NCBI GenBank assembly: GCA_947084935.1
Contig: CAMTUH010000001.1
Location: forward strand, 256,509 to 320,508
DNA from: CAMTUH01 sp947084935
GTDB lineage: Bacteria > Pseudomonadota > Gammaproteobacteria > Coxiellales > Coxiellaceae
Length of the DNA: 64,000 nucleotides
Reading direction: 5' to 3'
Positions 50,359 through 59,442 of the stretch are shown here, piece by piece (the first letter of the stretch is position 1; every line of letters starts with the position of its first letter). The position numbers and the translations under genes were made by a program. The notes beneath the pieces were generated by a model. It saw only the letters and a list, made by a program, of their open reading frames with translations, made no database searches and had not been told where the DNA came from.

Positions 50359-51650
50359 TACAATCTCCAGAGTTTTATGCCATTTAACGCGCACGCGTTG
50401 GCATCTAAAAGACCTTTGACGTCCATGATAATGGGATGATTGGCGAACTTGGCCTGATAATCGGATAAGGAGTATTGACGGAATTGATCGTGAGCGACGG
50501 CGAGAATGAGTGCGTCAACACCGCGAATCGACTCCCACGATTGCAGGTTAATGTTATACAGTTCTTTAGCTTCATCGGGATTCGCATTGGGATCGTGTAC
50601 GAGGCAAGTAACACCGTAATCGGTTAATTCGTTGATGATGTCGACGACTTTAGAATTACGTAAATCGGGGCAATTTTCTTTAAACGTTAACCCCAAGATA
50701 GCGACTTTTGATCCTTTAACCGGGTAACCAGCAAGAATCATTTGTTTGATGGTTTGTTCGGCGATGTATTTACCCATGTAATCGTTGATGCGGCGCCCTG
50801 CAAGAATAACTTCGGGTTGATAACCGTAACGCTGAGCTTGATACGTGAGATAAAAAGGATCGACGCCAATGCAATGTCCGCCAACAAGACCCGGTTTAAA
50901 CGGTAAAAAATTCCATTTGGTTACGGCAGCGGCCAGTATTTCTTGTGTGTCTAAGTTCATCCGATTAAAAATAATCGCGAGTTCATTCATGAGCGCGATG
51001 TTTAAATCGCGCTGGGTATTTTCAATGACTTTTGCGGCTTCTGCGATGCGAATGGAAGGCGCACGGTATATGCCGGCGGTCACTACGTTTCCGTATAAGT
51101 GGGCGACGATATCGAGTGTTTTAGGATCGGATCCCGATACCACTTTGGTAATGGTTTCGAGGCGATGATTTTTGTCGCCGGGGTTTATGCGTTCGGGTGA
51201 ATAGCCAACCGTAAAGTCGCTACCGAATTTTAATCCGGATGCTGCTTCTAAAACGGGAACGCAATCGTCTTCGGTGGCGCCGGGATAAACAGTGGATTCG
51301 TAGACAACGATATCGCCGCGCTTTAAATAACGTCCTACGGTTTCGGAAGCGGCTAGCAATAAGTTTAGATCGGGTAATTTAGAGTGATTAATGGGTGTCG
51401 GAACTGCTACGATGTAAAAGTTGGCTTGGGAGAGGTCGTCGGAATTATCGGTGAAGTGGATGTTGCTGTTGTTTAATGTTTGCGGGTCGACTTCCCCAGA
51501 AGCATCGCAGCCCGTTTTGAGCTCGGCAATGCGTTTTTTGTTTTGGTCATATCCGATGACACGACTGTACCGACTGAAAGCGGTGGCTACGGGTAGACCC
51601 ACGTAGCCGAGACCGATGACTGCAATGTTCCTTTTGTAGGCGTCTTTCAT
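50358..51650 (-). CDS. UDP-N-acetylhexosamine 6-dehydrogenase (TviB/WbpO type)
   Basis: 430 aa from ATG 51650; an upstream in-frame start at 51773 would translate the repeat region and is rejected. IAVIGLGYVGLPVATAFSRYSRVIGYD, VYESTVYPGATEDDCVPVLE and the catalytic Cys in FKPGLVGGHCIGVDPFYL identify the nucleotide-sugar dehydrogenase family, and KWNFLPFKPG places it near TviB/WbpO. It oxidises UDP-GlcNAc or UDP-GalNAc to the uronate with NAD. It and the downstream epimerase form a two-gene operon, and it could also feed the WbpE-like aminotransferase at 9708. Confidence 0.9.
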   Translation of the reverse strand: MKDAYKRNIAVIGLGYVGLPVATAFSRYSRVIGYDQNKKRIAELKTGCDASGEVDPQTLNNSNIHFTDNSDDLSQANFYIVAVPTPINHSKLPDLNLLLAASETVGRYLKRGDIVVYESTVYPGATEDDCVPVLEAASGLKFGSDFTVGYSPERINPGDKNHRLETITKVVSGSDPKTLDIVAHLYGNVVTAGIYRAPSIRIAEAAKVIENTQRDLNIALMNELAIIFNRMNLDTQEILAAAVTKWNFLPFKPGLVGGHCIGVDPFYLTYQAQRYGYQPEVILAGRRINDYMGKYIAEQTIKQMILAGYPVKGSKVAILGLTFKENCPDLRNSKVVDIINELTDYGVTCLVHDPNANPDEAKELYNINLQSWESIRGVDALILAVAHDQFRQYSLSDYQAKFANHPIIMDVKGLLDANACALNGIKLWRL

Positions 51651-51705
51651 GGTGGAAGATTTTAGCGTATGTTGGGTGAGAAGGGTAGGTTGGGCTACAA
51701 TTGGG

Positions 51706-51817
51706 GCTGTATCTCGGGGGTGTTTGGGTTCCGACACGCCGTGAATACATCCGTGTAGGCTCGGACGCAACATCCCTGTTGCGTACGGTCGTCACCCAAA
51801 CACCCCACTCGTACAGC
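51706..51817. repeat. Nested hairpin element C4, 24-bp outer arms
   Basis: Arms 51706-51729 and 51794-51817 pair with three mismatches (GCTGTATCTCGGGGGTG...). The interior holds ACACGCCGTGAATACATCC and TGTAGGCTCGG and the hairpin ACGCAAC-ATCCCT-GTTGCGT. It lies in the 266-bp divergent gap 51651-51916 between the dehydrogenase genes. Confidence 0.85.
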
Positions 51818-51829
51818 CACCGCAAGTTT

Positions 51830-51860
51830 GTAGCCTCGGTGAGCTTTGCGAACCGAGGAA
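51830..51860. repeat. Family B repeat
   Basis: 31 bp identical over its length to 35914-35944 and 58822-58852, 56 bp before the ugd start. The real Shine-Dalgarno for ugd (GCAGGAAAT) lies downstream of it. Confidence 0.85.
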
Positions 51861-51916
51861 TTAGGTTGGAATACCTAAATAAGTTTTCCTAAATGCTGAA
51901 GGTAAAGGCAGGAAAT

Positions 51917-53287
51917 ATGAACGTTGCTGTTTACGGCGCCGGTTATGTTGGTTTAGTCAGTGCGGTGTGTCTGGCGGAGCTGGGTCATCGTGTGTGTTGC
52001 TTTGATGTGGATAAGGGGAAAATTGCGGCTCTGCAAAAAGGGAAATTGCCCATCTACGAGCAAGGGCTTGAGCCGCTGTTAGTAAAGAACTTAGCAGCAA
52101 AACGCATTCATTTTACCCACGATTGTGCTCAAGCCGGTTCTTTTGGCGAGATCAAAATCATCGCGGTTGGCACGCCCTCGAATCCAGACGGTTCCGTGAA
52201 TTTACACTATATCGATCAAGTCGCTGAGATGCTGGGCGAACAGTTATCGGAATATTGCGTCATTGTGATTAAATCGACGGTGCCGGTGGGTACGTCGGAA
52301 CGATTGAAAAAAATAATCGATGCTAAGTTAAGTGAGCGTGGCATTTCTATTTCTTACGACGTGATTTCAAATCCTGAATTTTTGAAAGAGGGAGAAGCCG
52401 TCAGAGATTTCATGCAGCCCGATCGCATCGTGATTGGCACTTCTTCGGGTCGCGCCATTGAATCGATGCGGATACTTTATGATTTTTTTATTCAAAAAAA
52501 TACGCCTTTTATCGTGATGGATACGCGTTCGGCTGAATTAACAAAATACGTGGCGAACGCATTTTTAGCGACTAAAATAAGTTTTATGAACGAAATGAGT
52601 CGATTGGCGGAGGCCTTCGATGCCGATATCGAAAAAATAAAAGAAGCGCTTGGGGCGGATCCGCGCATCGGAAATAAATTTATTAATCCCGGCTGTGGAT
52701 TTGGTGGGTCGTGTTTCCCAAAAGACATCGATGCGCTGTTAACGCAGTCGCAGCAGGTTGGCGTGTCAGTTTCCATTATTAACGCCGTACGAGAGGTTAA
52801 CGAAGCTCAGAAGCAAATTGTATTTGATAAAATTCACCGTTATTTTAAGGGGAATTTAAAGGATCGAGTCATCGCGCTGTGGGGTCTTGCTTTCAAGCAA
52901 AATACAGACGATATTCGGTCTGCGCCCAGTCGGGTACTGATGGAATGCTTGTGGAAATCCGGTGCTCGTGTTCAGGCGTACGATCCTTTAGCCATGAATA
53001 ACGTGAAACGGGAATACGCGAATTTTTCGGGGCTCACGCTTTGCTCGTCTGCACAGGAAGCACTGATCGGAGCCGATGCGTTGGCGATCGTGACGGAATG
53101 GGATGAGTTCAGAAAAATGGATTTGTCATTGATTAAAAATCAACTGCGTTTCCCCGTGATTTTTGATGGAAGAAACCTATTTGATCCTGCTCAATTAAAA
53201 ATGATAGGATTTGATTATTTTCCGATTGGAAGGAAGGCCGAATGGACGCGACGCGACATACCGCTGGCAGTCATAGATTCACGCTGA
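51917..53287 (+). CDS. ugd: UDP-glucose 6-dehydrogenase
   Basis: 456 aa from ATG 51917 with CAGGAAAT before it. NVAVYGAGYVGLVSAVCLAELGHRV opens the NAD domain; VGTPSNPDGSVNLHYI, VIKSTVPVGTSERL and the catalytic Cys in NPGCGFGGSCFPKDIDAL follow. It makes UDP-glucuronate from UDP-glucose, the product of GalU encoded 3.6 kb downstream, and the epimerase at 49345 can take it to UDP-galacturonate. The symporter gene starts 46 bp before its end. Confidence 0.95.
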   Translation: MNVAVYGAGYVGLVSAVCLAELGHRVCCFDVDKGKIAALQKGKLPIYEQGLEPLLVKNLAAKRIHFTHDCAQAGSFGEIKIIAVGTPSNPDGSVNLHYIDQVAEMLGEQLSEYCVIVIKSTVPVGTSERLKKIIDAKLSERGISISYDVISNPEFLKEGEAVRDFMQPDRIVIGTSSGRAIESMRILYDFFIQKNTPFIVMDTRSAELTKYVANAFLATKISFMNEMSRLAEAFDADIEKIKEALGADPRIGNKFINPGCGFGGSCFPKDIDALLTQSQQVGVSVSIINAVREVNEAQKQIVFDKIHRYFKGNLKDRVIALWGLAFKQNTDDIRSAPSRVLMECLWKSGARVQAYDPLAMNNVKREYANFSGLTLCSSAQEALIGADALAIVTEWDEFRKMDLSLIKNQLRFPVIFDGRNLFDPAQLKMIGFDYFPIGRKAEWTRRDIPLAVIDSR

Positions 53288-54519
53288 AAATACTTATTGG
53301 AATGAGTGCGGGAATAGTGATGGGTATTCTCGTCAAATGGATTCCTTTTTCGGAATCCACGCGATTGTTTCTGGTTGATAATATTTTTCAGCTCGGCGGA
53401 CAGCTATTTTTAAATTTAATCAAATTATTGGTGATTCCGATTGTGTTTGTTTCTTTGGTGTATGGAAGCGCCTCGCTGGGCAGTCTGGGAAAGCTGGGAC
53501 GAATCGGTGGAAAGACGATTATTCTCTATCTTTTGACTACTGCGATTGCCGTTTTAATCGCGTTAATAGTGGCAAGTTTGTTTGACGTTGGGACGGGTTT
53601 GTCGCTTGCCGAACCGACTCGTTTTGTAGTTCCAGCACGACCCTCTTTCTCATCGTTGTTGCTGAGTATAATCCCAGAAAATCCATTTCGGGCCTTAGCT
53701 GAAGGCAATTTGTTGCAAGTGATTGTGTTTTCTTTGTTGTTTGGCGTGGCAATCGCTGCTTCTGGCGCAAGGGGGAAACGGATAGCCGACGCCTTCCACT
53801 CGATTAATACTGTGCTGTTGAAATTAATTTTCATGATCATGAAGGTGGCGCCTTATGGTGTGTTTTTCTTATTAGCGGCGTTGTTTGCGAAAATCGGCTT
53901 TAGAGCGATTGCACATTTAGTGGGATATTTTTTTGTGGTGCTGATGGTGTTGGCGATTCAATTATTCGGTGTTTATGGTTTTTTTCTTAGTGTTGTTGGA
54001 GGCCTAAATCCACTGACTTTTTTCCGAAAAATGTATACGGCGATGTTATTTGCTTTCAGCGTATCGAGTAGCAATGCGTCGATACCGGTTGTGTTGCGGA
54101 CGGTTGAATTTCGACTCGGAGTCAAAAATTCCGTTGCCGCTTTCGTGATACCGCTGGGTGCAACCATCAACATGGATGGCACGGCCATTATGCAAGGAGT
54201 AGCGACGGTATTTATCGCGCATGCGTATAATATTTCCATTGGTTTTGTTGGATATCTCACGGTGATTACGATGTCGACGTTGGCTTCTATTGGAACGGCG
54301 GGTGTTCCGGGGGTAGGATTAATTACTTTGGCAATGGTGTTGCAACAAGTGGGGTTGCCGATAGAAGGCATCGCGTTGATTATTGGCATCGATCGTCTGT
54401 TGGATATGGCCCGAACGGTGATCAATATTTCGGGAGATGCGATGGTGGCTTGTGTCGTTGGAAAAAGTGAACGGGCGTTTCGATCGGAGGTCTTCAAGAG
54501 TGTCGGTGAGCATTCTTGA
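53242..54519 (+). CDS. Dicarboxylate/amino acid:cation symporter (DAACS family)
   Basis: 425 aa, about eight membrane helices and two re-entrant loops. FLNLIKLLVIPIVFVSLVYG near helix 2-3, the serine-rich FSVSSSNASIPVV loop, and ATINMDGTAIMQG plus GVPGVGLI are typical of the GltP/DctA/SDF group. It should import glutamate or C4-dicarboxylates with Na+ or H+. The start ATG 53242 has AAGGAAGG upstream and overlaps ugd by 46 bp, an unusually long overlap for unrelated functions. Substrate not determined. Confidence 0.92.
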   Translation: MDATRHTAGSHRFTLKILIGMSAGIVMGILVKWIPFSESTRLFLVDNIFQLGGQLFLNLIKLLVIPIVFVSLVYGSASLGSLGKLGRIGGKTIILYLLTTAIAVLIALIVASLFDVGTGLSLAEPTRFVVPARPSFSSLLLSIIPENPFRALAEGNLLQVIVFSLLFGVAIAASGARGKRIADAFHSINTVLLKLIFMIMKVAPYGVFFLLAALFAKIGFRAIAHLVGYFFVVLMVLAIQLFGVYGFFLSVVGGLNPLTFFRKMYTAMLFAFSVSSSNASIPVVLRTVEFRLGVKNSVAAFVIPLGATINMDGTAIMQGVATVFIAHAYNISIGFVGYLTVITMSTLASIGTAGVPGVGLITLAMVLQQVGLPIEGIALIIGIDRLLDMARTVINISGDAMVACVVGKSERAFRSEVFKSVGEHS

Positions 54520-54544
54520 GGTTCGATAAAAAAGAGGATTGATA

Positions 54545-55309
54545 ATGGAGATTAAAAATCAAGTCGCTGTCATTACGGGCGGTGGATCGGGGATGGGTGC
54601 GGCGACGGCGAAACATTTGCATCAGCAAGGAGTGCGCGTGGCCGTTATTGACAATCGTCTTGAAAATGCAGAGCGCGTTGCCAAAGAAGTTAATGGATTA
54701 GCAGTTGAGTGCGACGTCCGCGATGCCGACAGTGCAAAACGCGCTATTACTGCAGTCGTAAAAGAATTTCACCGGATTACCGTTTGTGTCAATTGCGCGG
54801 GGATTGCTCCGGCGGGTCGCATCGTGGGGCGAGAGGGCGCGCTGCCCTTAGAAGATTTTCGACGAGTAATCGACGTAAATTTAATTGGCACCTTTAATGT
54901 TTTACGCCTGTGTGCGGAGCAGATGATGAAACAAGAGCCCGTCAATAACGACGGTGAGCGTGGAGTTATTATTAATACCGCTTCCATTGCGGCATACGAA
55001 GGACAGATCGGACAAGCGGCTTACAGCGCTTCTAAAGGCGGCGTGGTTGCGCTCACGTTACCGGCGGCTCGGGAATTTGCGAAGTTTGGAATTCGCGTGA
55101 TGACGATTGCGCCGGGTGTTATTTCAACGCCGATGATGGAAGGTATGCCCGATGCGGTCCAGGACAGTTTGGCGGCTTCGGTACCTTTTCCGCATCGATT
55201 GGGTCACGCGAGTGAATACGCGTCGTTGGTGGAACACATTATTCAAAATACGTATTTAAACGGATCGGTTATTCGTTTGGATGGCGCATTGCGGATGTTA
55301 GCGAAGTAA
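54545..55309 (+). CDS. SDR oxidoreductase, 3-hydroxyacyl-CoA dehydrogenase type 2-like
   Basis: 254 aa from ATG 54545, with AGAGGA six nt upstream. Classical SDR: VAVITGGGSGMGAATAKHL (NAD loop), CVNCAGIAPAGRI, the catalytic Ser in INTASIAAYEGQIG and YxxxK in AAYSASKGGVVALTLPAAREFAKFGIRV, then MTIAPGVISTPMM. The sequence around PFPHRLGHASEYASL matches the HSD17B10-like 3-hydroxyacyl-CoA dehydrogenases. A role in fatty-acid or branched-chain oxidation is likely and is not obviously linked to the glycan genes. Confidence 0.87.
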   Translation: MEIKNQVAVITGGGSGMGAATAKHLHQQGVRVAVIDNRLENAERVAKEVNGLAVECDVRDADSAKRAITAVVKEFHRITVCVNCAGIAPAGRIVGREGALPLEDFRRVIDVNLIGTFNVLRLCAEQMMKQEPVNNDGERGVIINTASIAAYEGQIGQAAYSASKGGVVALTLPAAREFAKFGIRVMTIAPGVISTPMMEGMPDAVQDSLAASVPFPHRLGHASEYASLVEHIIQNTYLNGSVIRLDGALRMLAK

Positions 55310-55317
55310 TTGCATCT

Positions 55318-56901
55318 ATGGATCATTCACTTACAAAATCAGCACCCTGGAACGCGTTGCGTGCGCATCATGAATCTTTGCGCGAGCGGCATATGCGCGA
55401 GTGGTTTGCCACGGATCCAAAGCGAGGTGAAAAATTCAGTCTCGAAGTTTCGGGATTATATTTAGATTTTTCAAAAAATATTTTTACGGAAGAGACTTTA
55501 TCGTTGTTGGTGGGATTGGCGGAGCAGCGACTTTTATCTGAAAAAATTGAAGGACTGTTTAATGGAGTTCCGCTGAATACTTCCGAAGATTTGCCCGCGC
55601 TGCACGTTGCGCTTCGCGATATCGAGAGTCCGACGAATGCAATTCGATCCGTGTGGCAACGACTCCAATTACTGGCGAGTCAATTGCAGGCGGGAGTTTA
55701 TGCCGGTTACAGTGGCAAACCCATTCGTGATGTCGTGAATATCGGTGTGGGTGGTTCGCATTTGGGTCCGCTCATGACGGGTTACGCGCTAAAACCTTAC
55801 GCCAATTCGCTGTTACATTTTCATTTTATTTCCAATCAAGATCAAACAGCGGGCCTGGAAACGCTGCAAAATTTAAATCCCGAGACCACGCTCGTTATTA
55901 TTACTTCGAAATCGTTTACTACAAAAGAAACCATGGATAATGCCGACCGCGCGAAGCGTTGGTTATTGTCGGCGGCATACGATGAATTGGCCATACGACC
56001 GCAGCTCATCGCGGTAACTGCCGACGTCGGTCGCGCGTGTGCATACGGCATTCGTGAAGATAATATTTTTCCGATGTGGGAGTGGGTAGGTGGTCGGTTC
56101 TCGATTTGGTCCGCGGTCGGGGTATCGTTGATTTTATCGATTGGCTGGGATCATTTTTACGAATTTTTGCGCGGCGCGCATTCAATGGATTGCCATTATC
56201 GACAAGCGGATCTGTCGCAAAATATGCCGGTAATCTTAGCGCTGCTGTCTCTGTGGTACGTTAATTTTTTTAATGCGCAAACGCACGCGATTATTCCGTA
56301 TAGCCAGCGTTTGTTGCATTTGCCCGAATATTTAAAACAATTGCACATGGAGAGTCAGGGAAAGTGCGTGCAAAATGATGGCGCAGCTATTGATTATGCA
56401 ACGGGCCCCGTTGTGTGGGGCGGCATTGGAACGGACAGCCAACACAGTTTTCATCAATTGTTTTTACAAGGTACGGTACAGGTGCCGATTGATTTTATTC
56501 TTCCGCTGAAAAATCATCCGAATGATTCCTGCCAGCTGGCTCAAATGGCCAATTGTTTGGGACAAAGTGAAACATTACTGTTGGGCTATTACGAAGAACG
56601 GGCGCCACATAAAATTATTCGAGGCAATAATCCGAGTAATACACTGCTGATGGATGCATTGACTCCCTATCAGTTGGGCGCATTATTAGCGCTGTATGAG
56701 CATAAGGTTTTTACTCAATGTGCCTTGTGGAATATTAATCCTTTCGATCAGTGGGGCGTGGAGCGCGGGAAAAAGTGTTCGAGTGAAATTTTATTGGGAT
56801 TGCAACAAGGGTTGTTGCCCGCATCCGCCGACAGCTCAACGCAAACGTTAATGAAGCGCGTATTAAAATCGGAAACCGTCAAAGAGAGAGTGAAATTGTG
56901 A
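55318..56901 (+). CDS. pgi: Glucose-6-phosphate isomerase
   Basis: 527 aa. Signature GGRFSIWSAVGVSLIL, the catalytic Glu in HMESQGKCV, the GVGGSHLGPLM phosphate loop, ITSKSFTTKETMDNA and QLFLQGTVQVPIDFI. It interconverts glucose 6-phosphate and fructose 6-phosphate, linking glycolysis or gluconeogenesis with sugar-nucleotide precursors. It starts 8 bp after the SDR stop and overlaps galU as GTGA, which gives a compact precursor-supply operon. Confidence 0.97.
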   Translation: MDHSLTKSAPWNALRAHHESLRERHMREWFATDPKRGEKFSLEVSGLYLDFSKNIFTEETLSLLVGLAEQRLLSEKIEGLFNGVPLNTSEDLPALHVALRDIESPTNAIRSVWQRLQLLASQLQAGVYAGYSGKPIRDVVNIGVGGSHLGPLMTGYALKPYANSLLHFHFISNQDQTAGLETLQNLNPETTLVIITSKSFTTKETMDNADRAKRWLLSAAYDELAIRPQLIAVTADVGRACAYGIREDNIFPMWEWVGGRFSIWSAVGVSLILSIGWDHFYEFLRGAHSMDCHYRQADLSQNMPVILALLSLWYVNFFNAQTHAIIPYSQRLLHLPEYLKQLHMESQGKCVQNDGAAIDYATGPVVWGGIGTDSQHSFHQLFLQGTVQVPIDFILPLKNHPNDSCQLAQMANCLGQSETLLLGYYEERAPHKIIRGNNPSNTLLMDALTPYQLGALLALYEHKVFTQCALWNINPFDQWGVERGKKCSSEILLGLQQGLLPASADSSTQTLMKRVLKSETVKERVKL

Positions 56902-57794
56902 ATCGAAAAGTAACCACAGCCGTATTTCCCGTGGCGGGATTGGGGACTCGTTTTCTTCCCGTCACCAAAGCGGGGCCGAAAGAAATGCTGCCGATTGTGG
57001 ATAAGCCCGTCATCCAATACGTGGTCGAAGAAGCCGTGCAAGCAGGGATCAATCATTTAGTACTTGTCACCAGCAGCAGTAAGCGTGCGATTGAAGATTA
57101 TTTCGATACGAATTATGAATTAGAAGTGCGTCTTCGAGAACGCCGTAACGAACAGGCTTTGATGACGGTCACCAACATTTTACCCAAACACGTTCGTTTT
57201 AGTTACGTGCGGCAGTCGAATCCGTTGGGATTAGGTGATGCGGTGTTATCGGCAAAACATATTATTGGCGATCAGACTTTTGCCGTGCTATTAGCGGATG
57301 ACATCATTGACTGTGGAAATGGGAAGAGTTGTTTGCAGACGATGGTTGAAATTCACGAAAAGACGAGTGCGAACGTGATCGCGGTTGAATCCGTTCCGAG
57401 AGATCGAACGGATCGATATGGAATCGTTTCCATTGAAAAGACCGCTGGGCTGGAGAATCGAATTACGGATATTGTTGAAAAGCCTTCGCCGGAACGCGCC
57501 CCTTCGAATCTTGCCGTTACGGGCCGTTACGTGTTATCGCCTCGAATATTTTATTTTCTTGAACAGATTGGTCGTGGTGTGGGCGGTGAAATTCAATTGA
57601 CCGATGCGATTGCTCTGTTACTCAAAGAAGAAATGGCGATTGCCTATCCTTTTCCCGGTCGTCGTTATGATTGTGGGAGCCAGTTGGGTTTGCTGCAAGC
57701 GACGGTGGCGTATGCGCTTAAACGGCCTGATCTGGCTCAGCCTCTGCGGGATTCTTTAAACGATCTTCTAACAAATGATGTCATCTCTCGATGA
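56898..57794 (+). CDS. galU: UTP-glucose-1-phosphate uridylyltransferase
   Basis: 298 aa with GTG start at 56898 overlapping the pgi stop. The nucleotidyltransferase signature GLGTRFLPVTKAGPKEMLPIVDKPVIQYVVEEA is complete; VLLADDIID gives the metal-binding Asp region and FPGRRYDCGSQLGLLQA the C-terminal end. It makes UDP-glucose for ugd and other glycan pathways. Confidence 0.96.
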   Translation: MNRKVTTAVFPVAGLGTRFLPVTKAGPKEMLPIVDKPVIQYVVEEAVQAGINHLVLVTSSSKRAIEDYFDTNYELEVRLRERRNEQALMTVTNILPKHVRFSYVRQSNPLGLGDAVLSAKHIIGDQTFAVLLADDIIDCGNGKSCLQTMVEIHEKTSANVIAVESVPRDRTDRYGIVSIEKTAGLENRITDIVEKPSPERAPSNLAVTGRYVLSPRIFYFLEQIGRGVGGEIQLTDAIALLLKEEMAIAYPFPGRRYDCGSQLGLLQATVAYALKRPDLAQPLRDSLNDLLTNDVISR

Positions 57795-57851
57795 ATTATT
57801 ATACAATGCTATTGACCGCTGGGATAAGTGAGAAAGGATTCTTCACTGGCC

Positions 57852-58817
57852 ATGAGGCAAAATCGCAGACATTATCGTTATTTAGTAACCATACTTTTTA
57901 ATATTTTTCTTTTTTATTTATTGTATTTGTGGCTGCAACGCAATATTCACCTTCATTCCCTCCTCGTCGATATCGAAGAAACTAAACTCTCTTCGGTCAT
58001 TCCTATTTTTTTCTTCTATTTTATCATTACGTGTTTTTACGGCATGCGGCTTGCTTTGCTGCTGAGGACGGAATTTCGTCAGTCGTTTTATATTACAAGC
58101 ATCGGTAACGGACTTAATAATATTTTGCCTTTCCGATTGGGTGATTTTTTACGCGTGTATTTCGCAAGGCGATTTTTTGATATTGACATGCCGCACACGT
58201 TTGCGGCTACTTTTATGGAAAGGTATTTTGATTTAATCGTATTGCTAATATTGGGCTCTGTAATTTTATTGAATGTGGAGTATGGCTTTGAAATAAATGC
58301 CGTGTATTTATTTATAATTTTATTGAGCTGCAGTTTAATCAGCTTGCTGCTGTATCGCTATTTGATCGTGAAAGATACTTATCTTAAAAGTTGGGTGTGT
58401 CGATCAGAGCGAATAAAATTATTGTTGCAGGCCGTAGAAGACGTCGTTTCAACGCGCAACAAATTACGGGTTTTTTTATTAACGCTCGTCATTTGGTCTT
58501 GCCTTTTGCTTGTGTACTACGTGTTTTTTAGCGTTAACCTCAATTTTCCAGCCATCAACGTAATGGGTGCTGTTTTTTTGTTATTCACCACGACGTTGTC
58601 GTTTGCTGTGCCTTATTCTTTTGCGGGGATTGGAATTTTTGAGGCGGCCATCGTTTATGATTTAATTAAATACGCCCATGTTGTGCCGACTAAAGCCCTT
58701 GCCTTAGCTTTAGTTTTTCATTTCACCGTCGCCGCCCCGCAGGTGGTTGCGATGGCCCTGGTCTTTCTGCTGCTGTCCTCCCCGATTGGACGGGTTGTTT
58801 CGAGTGAAAGGATGTAA
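57852..58817 (+). CDS. Flippase-like domain (UPF0104/LPG_synthase_TM) membrane protein
   Basis: 321 aa from ATG 57852 (a GTG at 57828 would add 8 residues; AAAGGA lies 12 nt before the ATG). About eight membrane helices are visible. GNGLNNILPFRLGDFLRVYFAR, FAATFMERYFDLIVLLIL and PYSFAGIGIFEAAIVYDLIKY match the flippase-like/lysylphosphatidylglycerol synthase transmembrane family (PF03706). The physiological substrate is usually a lipid or glycolipid but is unknown. A -10-like TATACAAT at about 57800 suggests its own promoter. Confidence 0.82.
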   Translation: MRQNRRHYRYLVTILFNIFLFYLLYLWLQRNIHLHSLLVDIEETKLSSVIPIFFFYFIITCFYGMRLALLLRTEFRQSFYITSIGNGLNNILPFRLGDFLRVYFARRFFDIDMPHTFAATFMERYFDLIVLLILGSVILLNVEYGFEINAVYLFIILLSCSLISLLLYRYLIVKDTYLKSWVCRSERIKLLLQAVEDVVSTRNKLRVFLLTLVIWSCLLLVYYVFFSVNLNFPAINVMGAVFLLFTTTLSFAVPYSFAGIGIFEAAIVYDLIKYAHVVPTKALALALVFHFTVAAPQVVAMALVFLLLSSPIGRVVSSERM

Positions 58818-58821
58818 AAAA

Positions 58822-58894
58822 GTAGCCTCGGTGAGCTTTGCGAACCGAGGAACTCCAAATTAACCCCTCGGTTCGCAAAGCTCACCGAGGCTAC
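58822..58894. repeat. Head-to-head family B repeats forming a long hairpin
   Basis: 58822-58852 and its reverse complement at 58866-58894 give a nearly perfect stem of about 29 bp with a 13-nt loop, just after the stop of the flippase-like gene. It can act as a bidirectional terminator. This and the next element fill most of the 342-bp gap before rpsO. Confidence 0.88.
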
Positions 58895-58918
58895 GAGCTA
58901 ACTCATTCCAACTATATC

Positions 58919-59007
58919 CGAGGAAGGCGGGTGTCATGAAGCGCAAATAAAGCGCAGGAGGGCGGAGCCCGACGAGCCATTGCGCGTAATGACACCCGCC
59001 TTCCTCG
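58919..59007. repeat. Hairpin element C5, 27-bp arms
   Basis: Arms 58919-58945 and 58981-59007 pair with two mismatches (CGAGGAAGGCGGGTGTCAT...). The loop holds AGCGCAGGAGGGCGGAGCCC. Same design as C1-C4 with different outer arms. Confidence 0.87.
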
Positions 59008-59041
59008 CTCCAACGTCCCCGAACGAATGTACAAAAACTTA

Positions 59042-59071
59042 TTGGATGAGATCCCCTTTTTAAGGTACAAT
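59042..59071 (+). promoter_or_regulatory. Candidate rpsO promoter
   Basis: TTGGAT at 59042-59047 and TACAAT at 59066-59071 with an 18-bp spacer, about 90 bp before the rpsO start. Confidence 0.5.
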
Positions 59072-59090
59072 GCCCTCCTTTTAAGAATAT

Positions 59091-59128
59091 CCCCCTGACT
59101 TCTGTAAATGACAGTGGATATCAGAGGG
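59091..59128 (+). promoter_or_regulatory. rpsO leader stem-loop
   Basis: CCCCCTGA (59091-59098) pairs with TCAGAGGG (59121-59128), with inner CTGT/ACAG. It lies in the 5' leader 32 nt before ATG and may be the S15 autoregulatory site, by analogy with E. coli rpsO. Confidence 0.5.
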
Positions 59129-59159
59129 CTTTAATCAACCGAGTCATACGAGGTGTATA

Positions 59160-59429
59160 ATGTCATTACTCTCTTCAGAAACCGCGAAGATTGTCAAAAA
59201 ATATCAATTGAGTGAAGGGGATACGGGCTCTCCCGAAGTTCAGACGGCCCTTCTTTCCAGTAAAATTGATAAGCTAACCGAGCATTTAAAGGCGCACAAA
59301 AAGGATTACCATTCTCAGCGAGGGTTGATCCGCATGGTGAGCCAACGACGTAAACTGCTCAATTACTTGCAGGAGGTTGACAGTGATCGATATCGCAACA
59401 TCATCGAAAAGCTCGGCTTACGCTCCTAA
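59160..59429 (+). CDS. rpsO: 30S ribosomal protein S15
   Basis: 89 aa, exactly the usual length. TGSPEVQTALLSSKIDKLTEHLKAHKKDYHSQRGLIRMVSQRRKLLNYL is the S15 signature spanning helices 2-3. It binds 16S rRNA early in 30S assembly. It lies 13 bp before pnp, the universal rpsO-pnp pair; RGTGTATAATG context gives a moderate Shine-Dalgarno (GAGGTG). Confidence 0.98.
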   Translation: MSLLSSETAKIVKKYQLSEGDTGSPEVQTALLSSKIDKLTEHLKAHKKDYHSQRGLIRMVSQRRKLLNYLQEVDSDRYRNIIEKLGLRS

Positions 59430-59442
59430 AACTAAGGAAACC

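Noticed and set aside
51651..51773. N-terminal extension of the TviB-like dehydrogenase
   Set aside because: It runs through hairpin C4; the NAD-binding domain starts immediately after ATG 51650.
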